Program-made: the position numbers and the translations under genes | Notes under the pieces: generated by a model | What the model saw: the letters and a program-made list of their open reading frames with translations, nothing else | Databases searched by the model: none | What the model was told of the DNA's origin: nothing | Source of the DNA: Lumbricus terrestris | Lineage: Eukaryota > Annelida > Clitellata > Crassiclitellata > Lumbricidae | DNA length: 64,000 nt | Assembly (NCBI GenBank): GCA_949752735.1 | Contig: OX457036.1 | Coordinates: forward strand, 94,443,198-94,507,197 | Reading direction: 5' to 3' | Part shown: one piece after another, positions 33,036 to 42,999 of the stretch | Layout of the letters: every line of letters begins with the position of its first letter | How positions within the stretch are numbered: position 1 is the stretch's first letter

Positions 33036-34190
33036 TCTGGTTAATTCGGAATAAAGTATTTGCCCACAGAAATATATAATTATCACAAAAACTTTATTCA
33101 GAAAATACACATAATCCACCGATTGGGATTTACTGCCACGAGGGTTCACTTAGTCGGTAGATGGCAAACTATGTGTTGCTAATTTAGCGCTATCATTAAT
33201 TTTGCGACTTCTTATATTTGCGAAAGAAGTGCGTGAAGAAAACGTTATTTTTTAATAATAATTTTTGCTTAATCAAGAGCCCAGTCAACAAACTGCAACC
33301 GTGCAGGTGTGCAGGTAAGCAGTTATCTAATCCACCGACGTATATTGATAAGTCGATGATCTAATCATTCTGCGGTCTGTCAGATTGAATGTTAATAAAC
33401 GAAGATTATTATATCTTAATCGGCATCATGTGTTCTTCTCAAACATATTATTGCTAAAGCATAGTCTAACTATCGATTCAATTCAATTGCAAAACTAATT
33501 ACTCCCTTCAATATTATTATTTTAATGTAACTTTGTCTTTCTCAATGTACAGGTTGCGGTTTGCCAACCTGTTTTTGCTCATTAAACCAATACATCAATC
33601 TCAACTACTAACAGGACAAACATCCTGCAACACAAGCTCTTTGATAGTTGGTAATATTATTATGAGGTCGTTGGTTGATATACTGAGTTTGAATTTATGC
33701 GCTATAAAATTGTTGAGACGAGAAGGTCAATAAAATGTGAAATGCTGAACGCGTTCGATGTCTAAAAATAGATATCGACGTGTGGAAGTCGCCATCTTTT
33801 ATGTGAATCGACGAAAATGGGAAAGATGCGGCATCTGGAATAGTATTCTAGCTTGGCATGTACACCTATACTGTTTTGCTTCAAAGGTAAGATCGTGCTG
33901 CTTTTAAGTTTTCGAGACTTATTTTTCCTCGAAGGCTCTTAAGCAGCTACTTTGCACTTGTTTCTTCAATTGCATATGGGACTAATACATCGTGATGACA
34001 AATGCAATGAAAACCCAATTTATACTGACGCTATATAAATTTCGTAACGTACAGTTACGAATCTATGAAGCAATGACCAATATTACAGTGATACAGTATG
34101 ACGGCATTGCATTACTGTGTCTAAAGCAGATGCTCTACGGTGCTAAACTCTGCTGCACGTGTCAAATGGCGGGATACCCTGCATTCACGT
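33036..34190. other. Intergenic, upstream of WDR12
   Basis: Holds the WDR12 5' UTR and presumably its promoter. No other gene seen, and no promoter element I would call. Confidence 0.4.
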
Positions 34191-34194
34191 CACC

Positions 34195-34450
34195 GATCTG
34201 CTGCGTGACAACTTGCGCTGGCTGCGTGTCCTTCAGCTGATTATAAAGTGCAAACTGTGCTTGATCACCTACAAAATCTTATGCCGGATTAAATCTCCGG
34301 TGATTCTGTCAATCCATATTTTGTAAGCTACACTGGCTTCCCGGTAATCCTGAGGACTGCGTACCTGGTTACAAAACAATATGGCTGTCCCCGACTTCGC
34401 TCAAATAGAGCGCTGTGACCTACTCCCATTCGCATCTCATAATGCAGTGC
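34195..34450 (+). mobile_element. LINE ORF2 fragment
   Basis: A plus frame reads LRDNLRWLRVLQLIIKCKLC and TYKILCRIKSP, the thumb/C-terminal motif of CR1/L2-type reverse transcriptases. Frameshifted. Confidence 0.6.
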
Positions 34451-34794
34451 GCTTAGTAAGTAAGTAAGTACAAAGCAACAGAGCCGTCGTGCTGTTCACA
34501 CAAGATAGGGCCTAGGTATTTTTTAATTGTGTGCCAGACTACATCATTGCCCCAAATAATACTAAGTATCAAGGATCATTTTTAATTCATTTTACTTTAT
34601 TGAGTCAACAGCTTGTGAGTATAGTTCTGCAGCAGTTATCTTTGAAGAGTTTAGTTAGAATTAATGCGCAATGCCCAAATGCTGCATACAATAGTGGATG
34701 TACCGTAACTGAGGTAACGTATATTTTAGCTCGTCATAAATTATTCGCTATTGCATGAGTTTCAACATTGGTCAAATACAATCTACCAATAGAA

Positions 34795-35045
34795 TTGTTG
34801 CTAAATAAAAGTTGGATTGATGAAAATAATCTTTACCTAAATAGAAGTTAGATTAATGAAAACAATCTAGATGATATATCAAAGTTGGATTGATCAATGA
34901 ACTATTATTTTGAATTGACTAGAAGTTATTTTGATGAAACATAATTGCTGCCTAAATAGAAGCCGGATCGATGAAATGTGTTCTTGCCTAAACAGAAGCT
35001 GGATTGATAAGGAGGATTCTTGTCAAACGTGAAATTGTATTGATT
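34795..35045. repeat. Minisatellite, unit about 36 bp
   Basis: Degenerate repeats of CTAAATAGAAGTTGGATTGATGAAAA, about six copies; later copies read CTAAACAGAAGCTGGATTGA. Confidence 0.75.
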
Positions 35046-35224
35046 AAAAATAATAATGCTGAAACAAGTGAATAATTTGTGGTGCTAAAATACATGTTTG
35101 CCATATAAGCTGACATACTGCGTGTGGTATAAGAACATTTTGTAATCTGGACATTTTTGCTATTGCTCTAATTCCATATATTTCCTATTTACTTAGAATT
35201 TATGTTAATTGCTGAGTGTTAATT

Positions 35225-35480
35225 ACTCACTTGCTGAGCACATTGCATTCTGGGATGCTGCTGGCAGGTCGCAGCGCTCTATTTGAGCTAAGTCGTGGGC
35301 AGTTATATTGTTTATGTAGCCAGGCACTCAATCTCCAGGATTATTGGCTTCCTATACAGTCACGGATAATTTTAAAAAGCTGTCTTCTATTAATTATGTA
35401 CTGAGTCCACACAAACTCATCTCCATATTATGTGTCCTAACTTGTTATGTCACATGGTTCAACTCTCCGATTCAGATGCA
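35225..35480 (+). mobile_element. LINE ORF2 fragment
   Basis: A plus frame reads LQDYWLPIQSRIILKSCLLL, resembling L-WLP--RI-YK of LINE reverse transcriptases. Confidence 0.5.
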
Positions 35481-35539
35481 AATTTTTTGTCACACAATCA
35501 CTCAGGATAATTGGTAGACCGTGCATTTGCACTTGCCAG

Positions 35540-35576
35540 TAGGGCTGCCAACTTTTGATTATGCCATTCCAGGATG
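35540..35576 (+). mobile_element. hAT-type terminal repeat, solo end
   Basis: TAGGGCTGCCAACTTTTGAT followed by TATGCCATTCCAGGA matches, in reverse complement, the right end of the hAT element at 54505-55445. No second end is seen nearby. Confidence 0.55.
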
Positions 35577-35700
35577 TTTGCAGTCATTCGATATTTCATT
35601 ACCAATTCATTCTAATGTGTATTCTGTCCATGTCACTATATAGGCCGACTGTAACGAATGTTTCGTCAGATTAATGTAGGATTTGCGTTCTACAGTCTAC

Positions 35701-36132
35701 TGAAAATAGCTTTAACAATTGCAGTAATATGGTCGAAAGACATGCTGAAAATAGCTTTAACAATTGCAGTAATATGGTCGAAAGACATGCTGAAAATAGC
35801 TTTAACAATTGCAGTAATATGACATGCTGAAAATAGCTTTAACGGTTGCAGTAATATGGTCGAAAGACATGCTGAAAATAGCTTTAACAAAATTGCAGTA
35901 ATATGGTCAAAAGACATTCTGAAAATAGCTTTAACAATTGCAATAATATGGCATGCTGAAAATAGCTTTAACAAAATTGCAGTAATATGGTCGAAAGACA
36001 TGCTGAAAATAGCTTTAACAATTGCAGTAATATGGCATGCTGAAAATAGCTTTAACAAAATTGCAGTAATATGGTCGAAAGACATTCTGAAAATATCTTT
36101 AACAATTGCAGTAATATGGTCGAAAGTCATGT
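35701..36132. repeat. 45-bp minisatellite, about 10 copies
   Basis: The unit starts TGAAAATAGCTTTAACAATT and contains GCAGTAATATGGTCGAAAGACATGC. Starts at 35701, 35746 and 35791 give an exact 45-bp period; some later units lack 8 bp (GTCGAAAG) or carry 3 extra bases. Because 45 is 15 codons, long frames appear on both strands; I regard these as artefacts. Confidence 0.95.
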
Positions 36133-36734
36133 GGCCAGTATTTAAAATTAAGATTTCACGAAGAAACCAATTATAAATTATATTCTAGTAGCCTAGTAGT
36201 TAATGACAGTTTAATCCTAATAATAATCTCTGACTTGTAACAGTTGACCGCATAACCAATTGACTTATGCGCTCAGCATGAACAGAGTTCATAGGTCTAT
36301 GTATAATTATAAAAGATTTTGTCGACCTATTTTCATGCTGACCAGTGACCACAGATGTCATTTGATAAGTCTGCAACGGACGGGAGAGCAGAACTTTTGC
36401 TGATAAGAGTTGATGTCATTTTAAACAGTTCCAGATCACTTTACACAACGTCATTGATCTCAGCAGAGGTGCATACATAGGTAATTGCATTTGTCACACC
36501 ACAGGTCGTTCATAATATAAAACATTCGCTTTGATAAGCAATGGCAACCAACACTGAATCAGTGCATGAGCTTTTGAAGACTTCAACCCAGTGCTGTACA
36601 AATAACGTCAGATCTGAATATATTAGACTTGAACGCAGGACACACAGTTTATCATGGCCATATTGTTTACAGCAAAAGGTACTCAGTCTTCGGGATTACC
36701 ATTATTATTGTCATAGATATGGTGCTTACAGATA

Positions 36735-36860
36735 TCTTGGGGCATGGTAGCTGTTTGGTTGGAACACTTGCCTCATTATGCGAAGGGCGTGGGTTCGAGA
36801 CTTTTGAGAGAGAATTTCTGTGCAGGGACTCGGACGAATTCCTTTACGTAGAATTGCTGA
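36735..36860 (+). mobile_element. Possible tRNA-derived SINE head
   Basis: GGGGCATGGTAGCTGTTTGG (A-box-like) and GTGGGTTCGAGACT (B-box-like) lie about 45 bp apart. No cloverleaf closes. A different head from the 19932 family. Confidence 0.45.
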
Positions 36861-36929
36861 GCATCATCAGTAATAATAAATTTAATTATGGTAATTGTTA
36901 ATAATAAATTCAATTGATCTGGAACTAAG

Positions 36930-37165
36930 TATGACTTGGTCTCGATCATTTGCCTCAATTGATCCTTTTCTTTGGAATGCACTTTCTCCTTCTGTTCGCT
37001 CTACAATTCTGTCTGTGTATGTTCTTCCTTCTTGCTGCTCATGGCCTCTTTCTGAATATCACAAGGCCACAATTTCACTGAGAACGCTTCTGAATCTGAT
37101 GCATAACTCGAGAATGAGATCTTCTCTTTGTGCACTGAGATCGCTCCGTGTCACCTTCTAGAGAC
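36930..37165 (+). mobile_element. LINE 3' end fragment
   Basis: A plus frame reads SRSFASIDPFLWNALSPSVR, the C-terminal motif of a LINE ORF2, in the same family as 46470 and 58515. Confidence 0.7.
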
Positions 37166-37253
37166 ACTCTATAACTGTTTAAATATAACGATGATAATAA
37201 AGATCTCAGCAGTGACAGGTGCTAGCGTGAGACCAGTCGTATGTTTCAGTGCT

Positions 37254-37508
37254 TGTCATAGGTAGGCACAGATATATATAGAGATATGTATATATATAAT
37301 TATATTTATTTAAAATTTATCATGAACTATTATGAACTGTCAATCTTGAACTATGACAGGACACACTGTGCTCTAATTGGACAGTATAGCATTGTAGGAG
37401 GAGTTACTTGGTATATAAAGCTGTGTATATTGATAATAAAGTAGTTGAACTTGAATTCTTGTGGAGTCAACTCGTGGCCTGTGGCCAACGTAGGCAGAGA
37501 GGCTGACA
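37254..37508 (+). repeat. 5' LTR
   Basis: 255 bp, TGTCATAGGTAGGCAC to GGCAGAGAGGCTGACA. TATATAAAG near 37411 is a possible TATA box and AATAAAG near 37435 a possible poly(A) signal. Preceded by target duplication GTGCT. Confidence 0.95.
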
Positions 37509-37510
37509 TT

Positions 37511-37529
37511 TGGTGGCAGCGTGGTGGGA
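37511..37529 (+). promoter_or_regulatory. Primer-binding site, tRNA-Leu-like
   Basis: TGGTGGCAGCGTGGTGGGA starts two bases after the 5' LTR. Its first 11 bases are complementary to a tRNA 3' end ...CGCTGCCACCA, as in some tRNA-Leu; the rest fits with a two-base bulge. The tRNA identity is inferred. Confidence 0.7.
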
Positions 37530-38291
37530 TGCGAATGATCCCTGGCCACGCAAACTGAACTGAAGAGACTGTTGGAGTTTTGGAGAGACAGATAACTAGC
37601 AGCAAGTTGTTATTTTGTCTGAATCGTATACGTGAGACGATCTACGATTATTTTCGGTTGACAGTTGGTTAATGGGTGCAGCAAGGGCTGATCCTAAATA
37701 GGTCTGAGTTGCATTCGTTGCCTTCTGTCTGACGCCGATGCTATTTGGAGGAAATCAGACGAAGACAAGCTGATCGGTTTCCAAGTTTACAGTGCAGGCA
37801 GTGTCTACATCGGACGGTGTCTGCGTGGAGCAATTTAATTCCGGTCGCGAGAGGACGAGGAATAAGCCGTTCAACTGGTTGACAGTGACGATCTGTGACG
37901 ATCTGCGAAGGTGACGATCGACCTGCGAAGGTGACGGTGATTATCTGTGACGATCGATCTGCGGAGACGGTGACGATCTGCGAAGGTGACGTGACGATCT
38001 GCGAAGGAGACAGTGACGATCTGAAGCAGACGGTGAAGCAACCGAAGTCAACTCAACCTGTTGGTGGTTTGGGAGAAGACGACGGCGGAAGAAAAGAACT
38101 CTGTTATAGAAGATAAGTTAATTTTCTTGTACACGTGTGAAGTTGTGAACACTTTTGGGTGTGATTTTTGTTTGTTGGTGATTTTGATTGCGTATTGAGT
38201 TTCTTTGTGTGGTGATTTTGATTGCGTATTGAGTTTCTTTGTGTGGTGATTTTCTTTGTGTGGTTATTTTGTGCTTGATTTGCATAACAAG
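37530..38291 (+). other. Leader of the LTR element with internal repeats
   Basis: Untranslated leader of about 760 nt. 37885-38040 holds variants of GTGACGATCTGCGAAG (about eight). 38179-38246 is a 34-bp unit (GTGATTTTGATTGCGTATTG...) present twice, plus a third truncated copy. Confidence 0.8.
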
Positions 38292-41200
38292 ATGGAAAGT
38301 CTTACGAGTGAAAAACGTGCAGAAATGAAGAGTATGTCTACCGAGAGGGTGAGACAAGTGTTGAGAGAGTATGGGAAGTCGCAAGATGAGTTGTTTTTAC
38401 TTGATCGAGAGGCACTCTGTGATGAATTGGCCAAGGCATGGATTGCAGAAGAAGGAGAAGTACAGGTAGGCGCATATGTTGAATTGGGAGAAGAGAGCAG
38501 AGTATCAGAAGAGGAAGAGTATAGACCAAGAAGGATGAGTACCGGCAGAGAAGAGAGATTGAGAATAGAGGAGATGGCTCTGAGGAGAGAAGAGAGAAGA
38601 GAAGAAATGGCTATGAGAGAAATGGCATTAAGAAGAGAGGAAATGGAGATGAGAAAAGAGGAAATGGCTTTTCAGAAACGGCAATTACAATTGCATATGG
38701 AGAATATGGAGAATGTCTGGAAGAAGCAGGAAGAACAGATTGCGGCAGAAAGATCAAAATGGAGAGAACGTGATGAAGAAAGAATGAAAAGAAAAGAGGA
38801 AGAGGAGGAGACGCCTGTTGTCAAAATGAAAAAACTAGGTGATGCCATGAAACATGTATTACCGAAAATGCCTGTGGATTTGGCAGAGATCCCTTTGTAT
38901 TTCGAGACTGTTGAAAATGCATTTCAAAGTTTCAAAGTTGAAAAAGAGTTTTGGGTAAAATTACTGTTACCACTGATGTCGTACAAAGCCAGGGCTGTAC
39001 TGAATAGACTATCTTACCAGGATCATGATGATTATGATCGTGTGAAAGATTATATTCTCAAGGAATTTAAACTGACTCCTATGGAGTACAGAGCCAAATT
39101 TATCGAGGCTAAAAAATCGCATGATGAAACGTTTGTCTTGTTTAACATGAGGTTAAAGAATCTATTTAATTATTATTTACGCAGCAGGGATGTGAAGCAG
39201 AGCTTTGAAAAACTGTTTGATTTGATGATTGCTGATAGGCTAAAAGAGTCTTTGGCTCCTGGCCCGTTGCAGTTTGTGTTGATGAAGGAAGGAACAGACT
39301 GTTTAAAAGCTGATGCGATCGCAGATTTGGCAGACCTTCATGTCAATAACAAAATTGGTTATTTGGGTCCATCAAAACCATTTTACAATCAATCAAAAAC
39401 ACCAGAGAATAATTCTTACCAGAGTAGGCCTAAGGAGCAAGGTAACAGAGAATGGAAAGAAAGAGGTTTTGTGAAGGAAAATGTGTTTTCAAGTAAGTAT
39501 GTAAGACCTGAAGTGAAGAAAGGTTTCACAGAAAAGAATGAGAGAAAATGTTGGCACTGCGGTGATAAAGCGCACACAATAAAAAATTGTTGGAAAAAAC
39601 AACAGAAAGAAGTCTCAGCCAGGGCATGTGCACTAGATGAAATGGAGATGCCGAGGATAGAGGTGATCAACAGACCTGATAATGACATTGAAGATGTGAG
39701 AGAGATAGAAACTGAACCGAAGGTCGTAATGAAATGTGTGACCAAGTCAGAAAAGAATGAAGAGATAAATGTGAGGAACGAAGGAAGGAAAGAAGAGGTT
39801 ACAAATTACTTTAACAGCAATCTAATTCTTAAAAAATCGACCTTGCAGCATGTAGGCATTGAAATAAAACACAGTGGCAGTGAGAATAGGAGGATCAGCT
39901 GTTTGGTTGACTCTGGGACAGAGATTCCAGTGGTGTCCAAGGAAATAATCAAGGGCATGCCAGTGGAGGAAATGGGTAATGTAAGTTTGCAATGTGTTGC
40001 TGGAAAAGCTATTACCGCAAAGCTGGTTAAATTGGAATTGAGATTGGTGAACGAAGAGATGGATAAAACTGACAAATGTTTAAATATTGGACCTTTTATG
40101 CCAATAATTTGTGCAGTGGTTGATGATATGACAGGAAAAGAGATTTGTTTGTTACATCCTGAGATCATTGCAGAATTAAAATCATTGCCACAAATTCCTA
40201 TTCTAGACACCAACATTCAGTCAAATATGATGACAAGATCACAACGTAAAACGGCTGAACAAATGAGTGAGGAAGTAAGTTTAGTTGAAGAGCCAAACAA
40301 TTTAGATAAAACTGAAATGACAGATTTGCACTTGGACCATTTGTTTGATTTGGAAAAACAGGAAAGTAATGCAGATAACGCGGCATTGGCACAACAGCCG
40401 AATAATTTATCAGCGCAACATCAATTACAGCAGAATCTAGGTTTATCCGATTCTATGGTCTTTGCAAATCAACAGCAATCTGATGAATCGTTGCGGAAGT
40501 GGTTCCTCTTGGCAAAAGCAGGAAATTCGGAGTTTTGTTTAAGTAATGGCCTGTTATATAAACGAGCAAAGATAACAGGGCAGGTTGTTTTCCAACTGGC
40601 TGTACCCCAACAGAGACGGAAGAAGATTAAAGAATTGGCTCACGAATCGGTGTTCGGCGGGCATTTCGCCGAAGATAAAACCCGAGAGAGGATAAGTTTG
40701 TCATTTATTTGGCCCGGCATGCAAAATGAAATTAAAGAGTGGTGTGCATCTTGTTCTGATTGTCAACTAAAAGCCAGAAATGTTGTGTTAGATCGAGTGC
40801 CAATTACAGCTATACCTAGAGACCAAATAGCTTTCAGAACGTTCCAAATGGATTTAATCGGGCCTATTGAGCCAGCATCATCACAGGGACATCGATATTG
40901 TTTATGCATAGTTGACCTTTGTACTAGATGGCCTACAGTGTTCTTGCTGAAAAGTTTAACAGCAACAGCTGTCTGTATTGCACTTTTGTTAGGGTGTAGC
41001 CCACGATTCAATACTCCAGGTCATCCACCGAGTTTAGGAATAGTTGAGAGATGTAGCCAATCTTTGAAGAAAATGATACATGATGTGAATCAGAAAAACA
41101 CAAGAAAATGGCACATTTTAATACCATACATTGTCTGGGATTTATGTGAAATGCCTATTGAAATTGAAGTTCAAAGTAAACTTTTAGTTGCAATAACTGT

Positions 41201-41471
41201 TTGTAATGCACTTTTGAAATTGTTGACAGACATTGCACAACAAACACACTTGGTGAATGTTTTAAATAAATGCACTGAATGTTTTTCTGACAAATCTGAT
41301 TTTTGTACTGTCGTAGAACATGAAGTTAATCTGCGTCCTGCTTGTGTACCAAAAGAGTGGTCTGCATGTCGCACTCCACTGATGTATCAGCCAGAAATCG
41401 AGAGAGAGATTTCTGAAGTCATCAATATGGACATCATGAATCAATCAAAAATGTTCGATGACATGGGATGA
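38292..41471 (+). CDS. Gag-protease-integrase-RT start polyprotein of LTR element
   Basis: 1059 residues from ATG in AACAAGATGGAAAG. A charged helical N-terminal region is very rich in Glu, Arg and Met (about 70-190). A Gag capsid-like segment follows (about 190-360), then a CCHC knuckle (CWHCGDKAHTIKNC, about 420-433), an aspartic protease with DSG in CLVDSGTEIPVV (about 536), and an integrase H2C2 domain (HESVFGGHF about 783, CASCSDCQ about 818). The DDE core has the first Asp in MDLIGPIE (about 853) and the Glu in LGIVERC (about 915). The stretch between CIALL and LGCSPRF, which should hold the second Asp, is deleted. The last 50 residues (YQPEIEREISEVINMDIMNQ) are the start of a reverse transcriptase. 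There is no Gag/Pol frameshift. Gag and protease look intact; integrase and polymerase cannot work. Confidence 0.9.
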   Translation: MESLTSEKRAEMKSMSTERVRQVLREYGKSQDELFLLDREALCDELAKAWIAEEGEVQVGAYVELGEESRVSEEEEYRPRRMSTGREERLRIEEMALRREERREEMAMREMALRREEMEMRKEEMAFQKRQLQLHMENMENVWKKQEEQIAAERSKWRERDEERMKRKEEEEETPVVKMKKLGDAMKHVLPKMPVDLAEIPLYFETVENAFQSFKVEKEFWVKLLLPLMSYKARAVLNRLSYQDHDDYDRVKDYILKEFKLTPMEYRAKFIEAKKSHDETFVLFNMRLKNLFNYYLRSRDVKQSFEKLFDLMIADRLKESLAPGPLQFVLMKEGTDCLKADAIADLADLHVNNKIGYLGPSKPFYNQSKTPENNSYQSRPKEQGNREWKERGFVKENVFSSKYVRPEVKKGFTEKNERKCWHCGDKAHTIKNCWKKQQKEVSARACALDEMEMPRIEVINRPDNDIEDVREIETEPKVVMKCVTKSEKNEEINVRNEGRKEEVTNYFNSNLILKKSTLQHVGIEIKHSGSENRRISCLVDSGTEIPVVSKEIIKGMPVEEMGNVSLQCVAGKAITAKLVKLELRLVNEEMDKTDKCLNIGPFMPIICAVVDDMTGKEICLLHPEIIAELKSLPQIPILDTNIQSNMMTRSQRKTAEQMSEEVSLVEEPNNLDKTEMTDLHLDHLFDLEKQESNADNAALAQQPNNLSAQHQLQQNLGLSDSMVFANQQQSDESLRKWFLLAKAGNSEFCLSNGLLYKRAKITGQVVFQLAVPQQRRKKIKELAHESVFGGHFAEDKTRERISLSFIWPGMQNEIKEWCASCSDCQLKARNVVLDRVPITAIPRDQIAFRTFQMDLIGPIEPASSQGHRYCLCIVDLCTRWPTVFLLKSLTATAVCIALLLGCSPRFNTPGHPPSLGIVERCSQSLKKMIHDVNQKNTRKWHILIPYIVWDLCEMPIEIEVQSKLLVAITVCNALLKLLTDIAQQTHLVNVLNKCTECFSDKSDFCTVVEHEVNLRPACVPKEWSACRTPLMYQPEIEREISEVINMDIMNQSKMFDDMG

Positions 41472-41646
41472 CCTACGAGCATCTCAAGCTTATTGCGTTG
41501 TTTTTAATGCCGATAACTAATATAATAAGAAAACATAATCTGACATGGCTAGACTGTTAACGAAAACTCAATTGAAGCGTTGTGTGTGTAACGATGTTTG
41601 TTCTTAAAATATTTCGTTTGGGTGAACTAGTGAGTCTGTATTGTGA

Positions 41647-41985
41647 CAGAGTCATGCAACCGTAACGACCCAATTAGATCATGAAGGAAAAGAAAGGCCA
41701 GTTTATTTTATTAGCCAAAAATTGACTGCCACTCAACAAAACTGGGCCACAATAGAAAAAGAAGCATATGCCATTGTTTGGGCTCTATCTAAATTGAAGG
41801 ATATTATTTTGGGCTCACATATTGTCATTTTTACCGATCACAATCCTTTGACTTATTTAAGCACGACTATGTCAAAATCAGCCAAATTGGTTCGCTGGAG
41901 TTTAGCGTTGCAAAATTTTGATGTAGAGATTAGATACAAGAAAGGAAAATTGAATATCGTTGCTGATTGTATGTCTAGACTTTAG
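41647..41985 (+). pseudogene. RNase H fragment of the LTR element
   Basis: In frame from a stop at 41644: QLDHEGKERPVYFISQKLTA, EKEAYAIVWAL, FTDHNPLTYL and a terminal ADCMSRL. The segment before it with the first catalytic Asp, and the reverse transcriptase core, are missing. The stretch 41472-41643 does not resemble polymerase sequence in any frame I read. Confidence 0.85.
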
Positions 41986-42118
41986 AGGAGTAATGTAATG
42001 TACATATGGATCCAGGGAAAACATATGTAGTAGATAATTAGTGTTTATTTTAATTATTATTGTGTTGATTTGTTATATATTATATTTAAGTTTACAAATT
42101 GGTATGATTTGAAAACTT

Positions 42119-42130
42119 AAAAAAAAGGGG
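42119..42130 (+). promoter_or_regulatory. Polypurine tract
   Basis: AAAAAAAAGGGG lies 11 bp before the 3' LTR, the usual plus-strand primer position. Confidence 0.75.
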
Positions 42131-42141
42131 TTTAGAGGTAA

Positions 42142-42396
42142 TGTCATAGGTAGGCACAGATATATATAGAGATATGTATATATATAATTATATTTATTTA
42201 AAATTTATCATGAACTATTATGAACTGTCAATCTTGAACTATGACAGGACACACTGTGCTCTAATTGGACAGTATAGCATTGTAGGAGGAGTTACTTGGT
42301 ATATAAAGCTGTGTATATTGATAATAAAGTAGTTGAACTTGAATTCTTGTGGAGTCAACTCGTGGCCTGTGGCCAACGTAGGCAGAGAGGCTGACA
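42142..42396 (+). repeat. 3' LTR
   Basis: 255 bp, identical to the 5' LTR by eye along its whole length. Followed by GTGCT, the second target-site copy. Confidence 0.95.
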
Positions 42397-42401
42397 GTGC
42401 T

Positions 42402-42999
42402 TATCTGTCGTCCACTTTATCAGTTGACCTTCATATTGAACACTCCCTCTACATTTCGTGGACTGAGTGAACATCAGGAACGGAATATCTGAAGATAAAA
42501 AACAGGCAAACATGAAAGTTGGTGGGTGGGGTGCTATATTTTTAAAAGTAAACTTCATTGAGTTGGTATTGAGCACTTGGAGGTTCTACCTCATTCATCC
42601 TGCAATTGGAAGATTGGTTTGGTAGATGACTGAGCAGCAATCCCTAAAACAGAGACTTGGAAGAAAGAGTGTATAAAAACTTTTGTATAACTTAATCTTA
42701 GAGACAAACATTTGATGTTTGGACCATAATCTCAATGGTGATTGCTCCCCAAGTTACAGTAAGCAACAAGATGTGCATGCATGCTTTTCATAGCTCAGAA
42801 CTTAATATTTAGCCTTTGTTTTCGAGCACATCTAACTTCTTCTTCTCTGGTGGCTGACTATCCATGCCTCAGATTCACATTTTGACTTAACTTTACCGAT
42901 TTTTTAAACAATAACAACAATGAATATTTTGTTGATTTCCTTTTGCAGGTTCTAATTGCTGCATCTGATCATCCACACCTCAGCAAACGAAAAGCAATT
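42402..42999 (+). other. Intergenic and 5' flank of the zinc transporter gene
   Basis: 42474-42514 nearly repeats the WDR12 exon 2 acceptor region (32134-32176). An acceptor (TTTTGCAG, ending 42948) precedes 51 nt of 5' UTR before the transporter ATG, so at least one non-coding exon lies upstream. I could not place it. Confidence 0.5.

Larger units (their letters stand above)
37254..42396 (+). mobile_element. Gmr1-like LTR retrotransposon, RT-deleted, young
   Basis: 5143 bp flanked by GTGCT (37249-37253 and 42397-42401), a 5-bp target duplication. The two 255-bp LTRs run TG...CA and I see no difference between them. Order: 5' LTR, primer-binding site, long leader with internal repeats, gag-protease-integrase-start of reverse transcriptase in one frame (38292-41471), about 170 bp of unrelated sequence, the 3' part of RNase H (41647-41985), polypurine tract, 3' LTR. 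Integrase lies before reverse transcriptase and RNase H, the pol order of Gmr1-type Ty3/gypsy elements known from deuterostomes. The reverse transcriptase core is absent and the integrase has an internal deletion, so the element is non-autonomous. Confidence 0.9.

Noticed and set aside
35701..36132. CRISPR-like regular repeats
   Set aside because: Units are contiguous with no unique spacers, and the genome is eukaryotic.
35690..36176. Long repetitive frames on both strands (146 and 106 codons)
   Set aside because: The 45-bp tandem repeat unit is a multiple of three, so open frames arise automatically.
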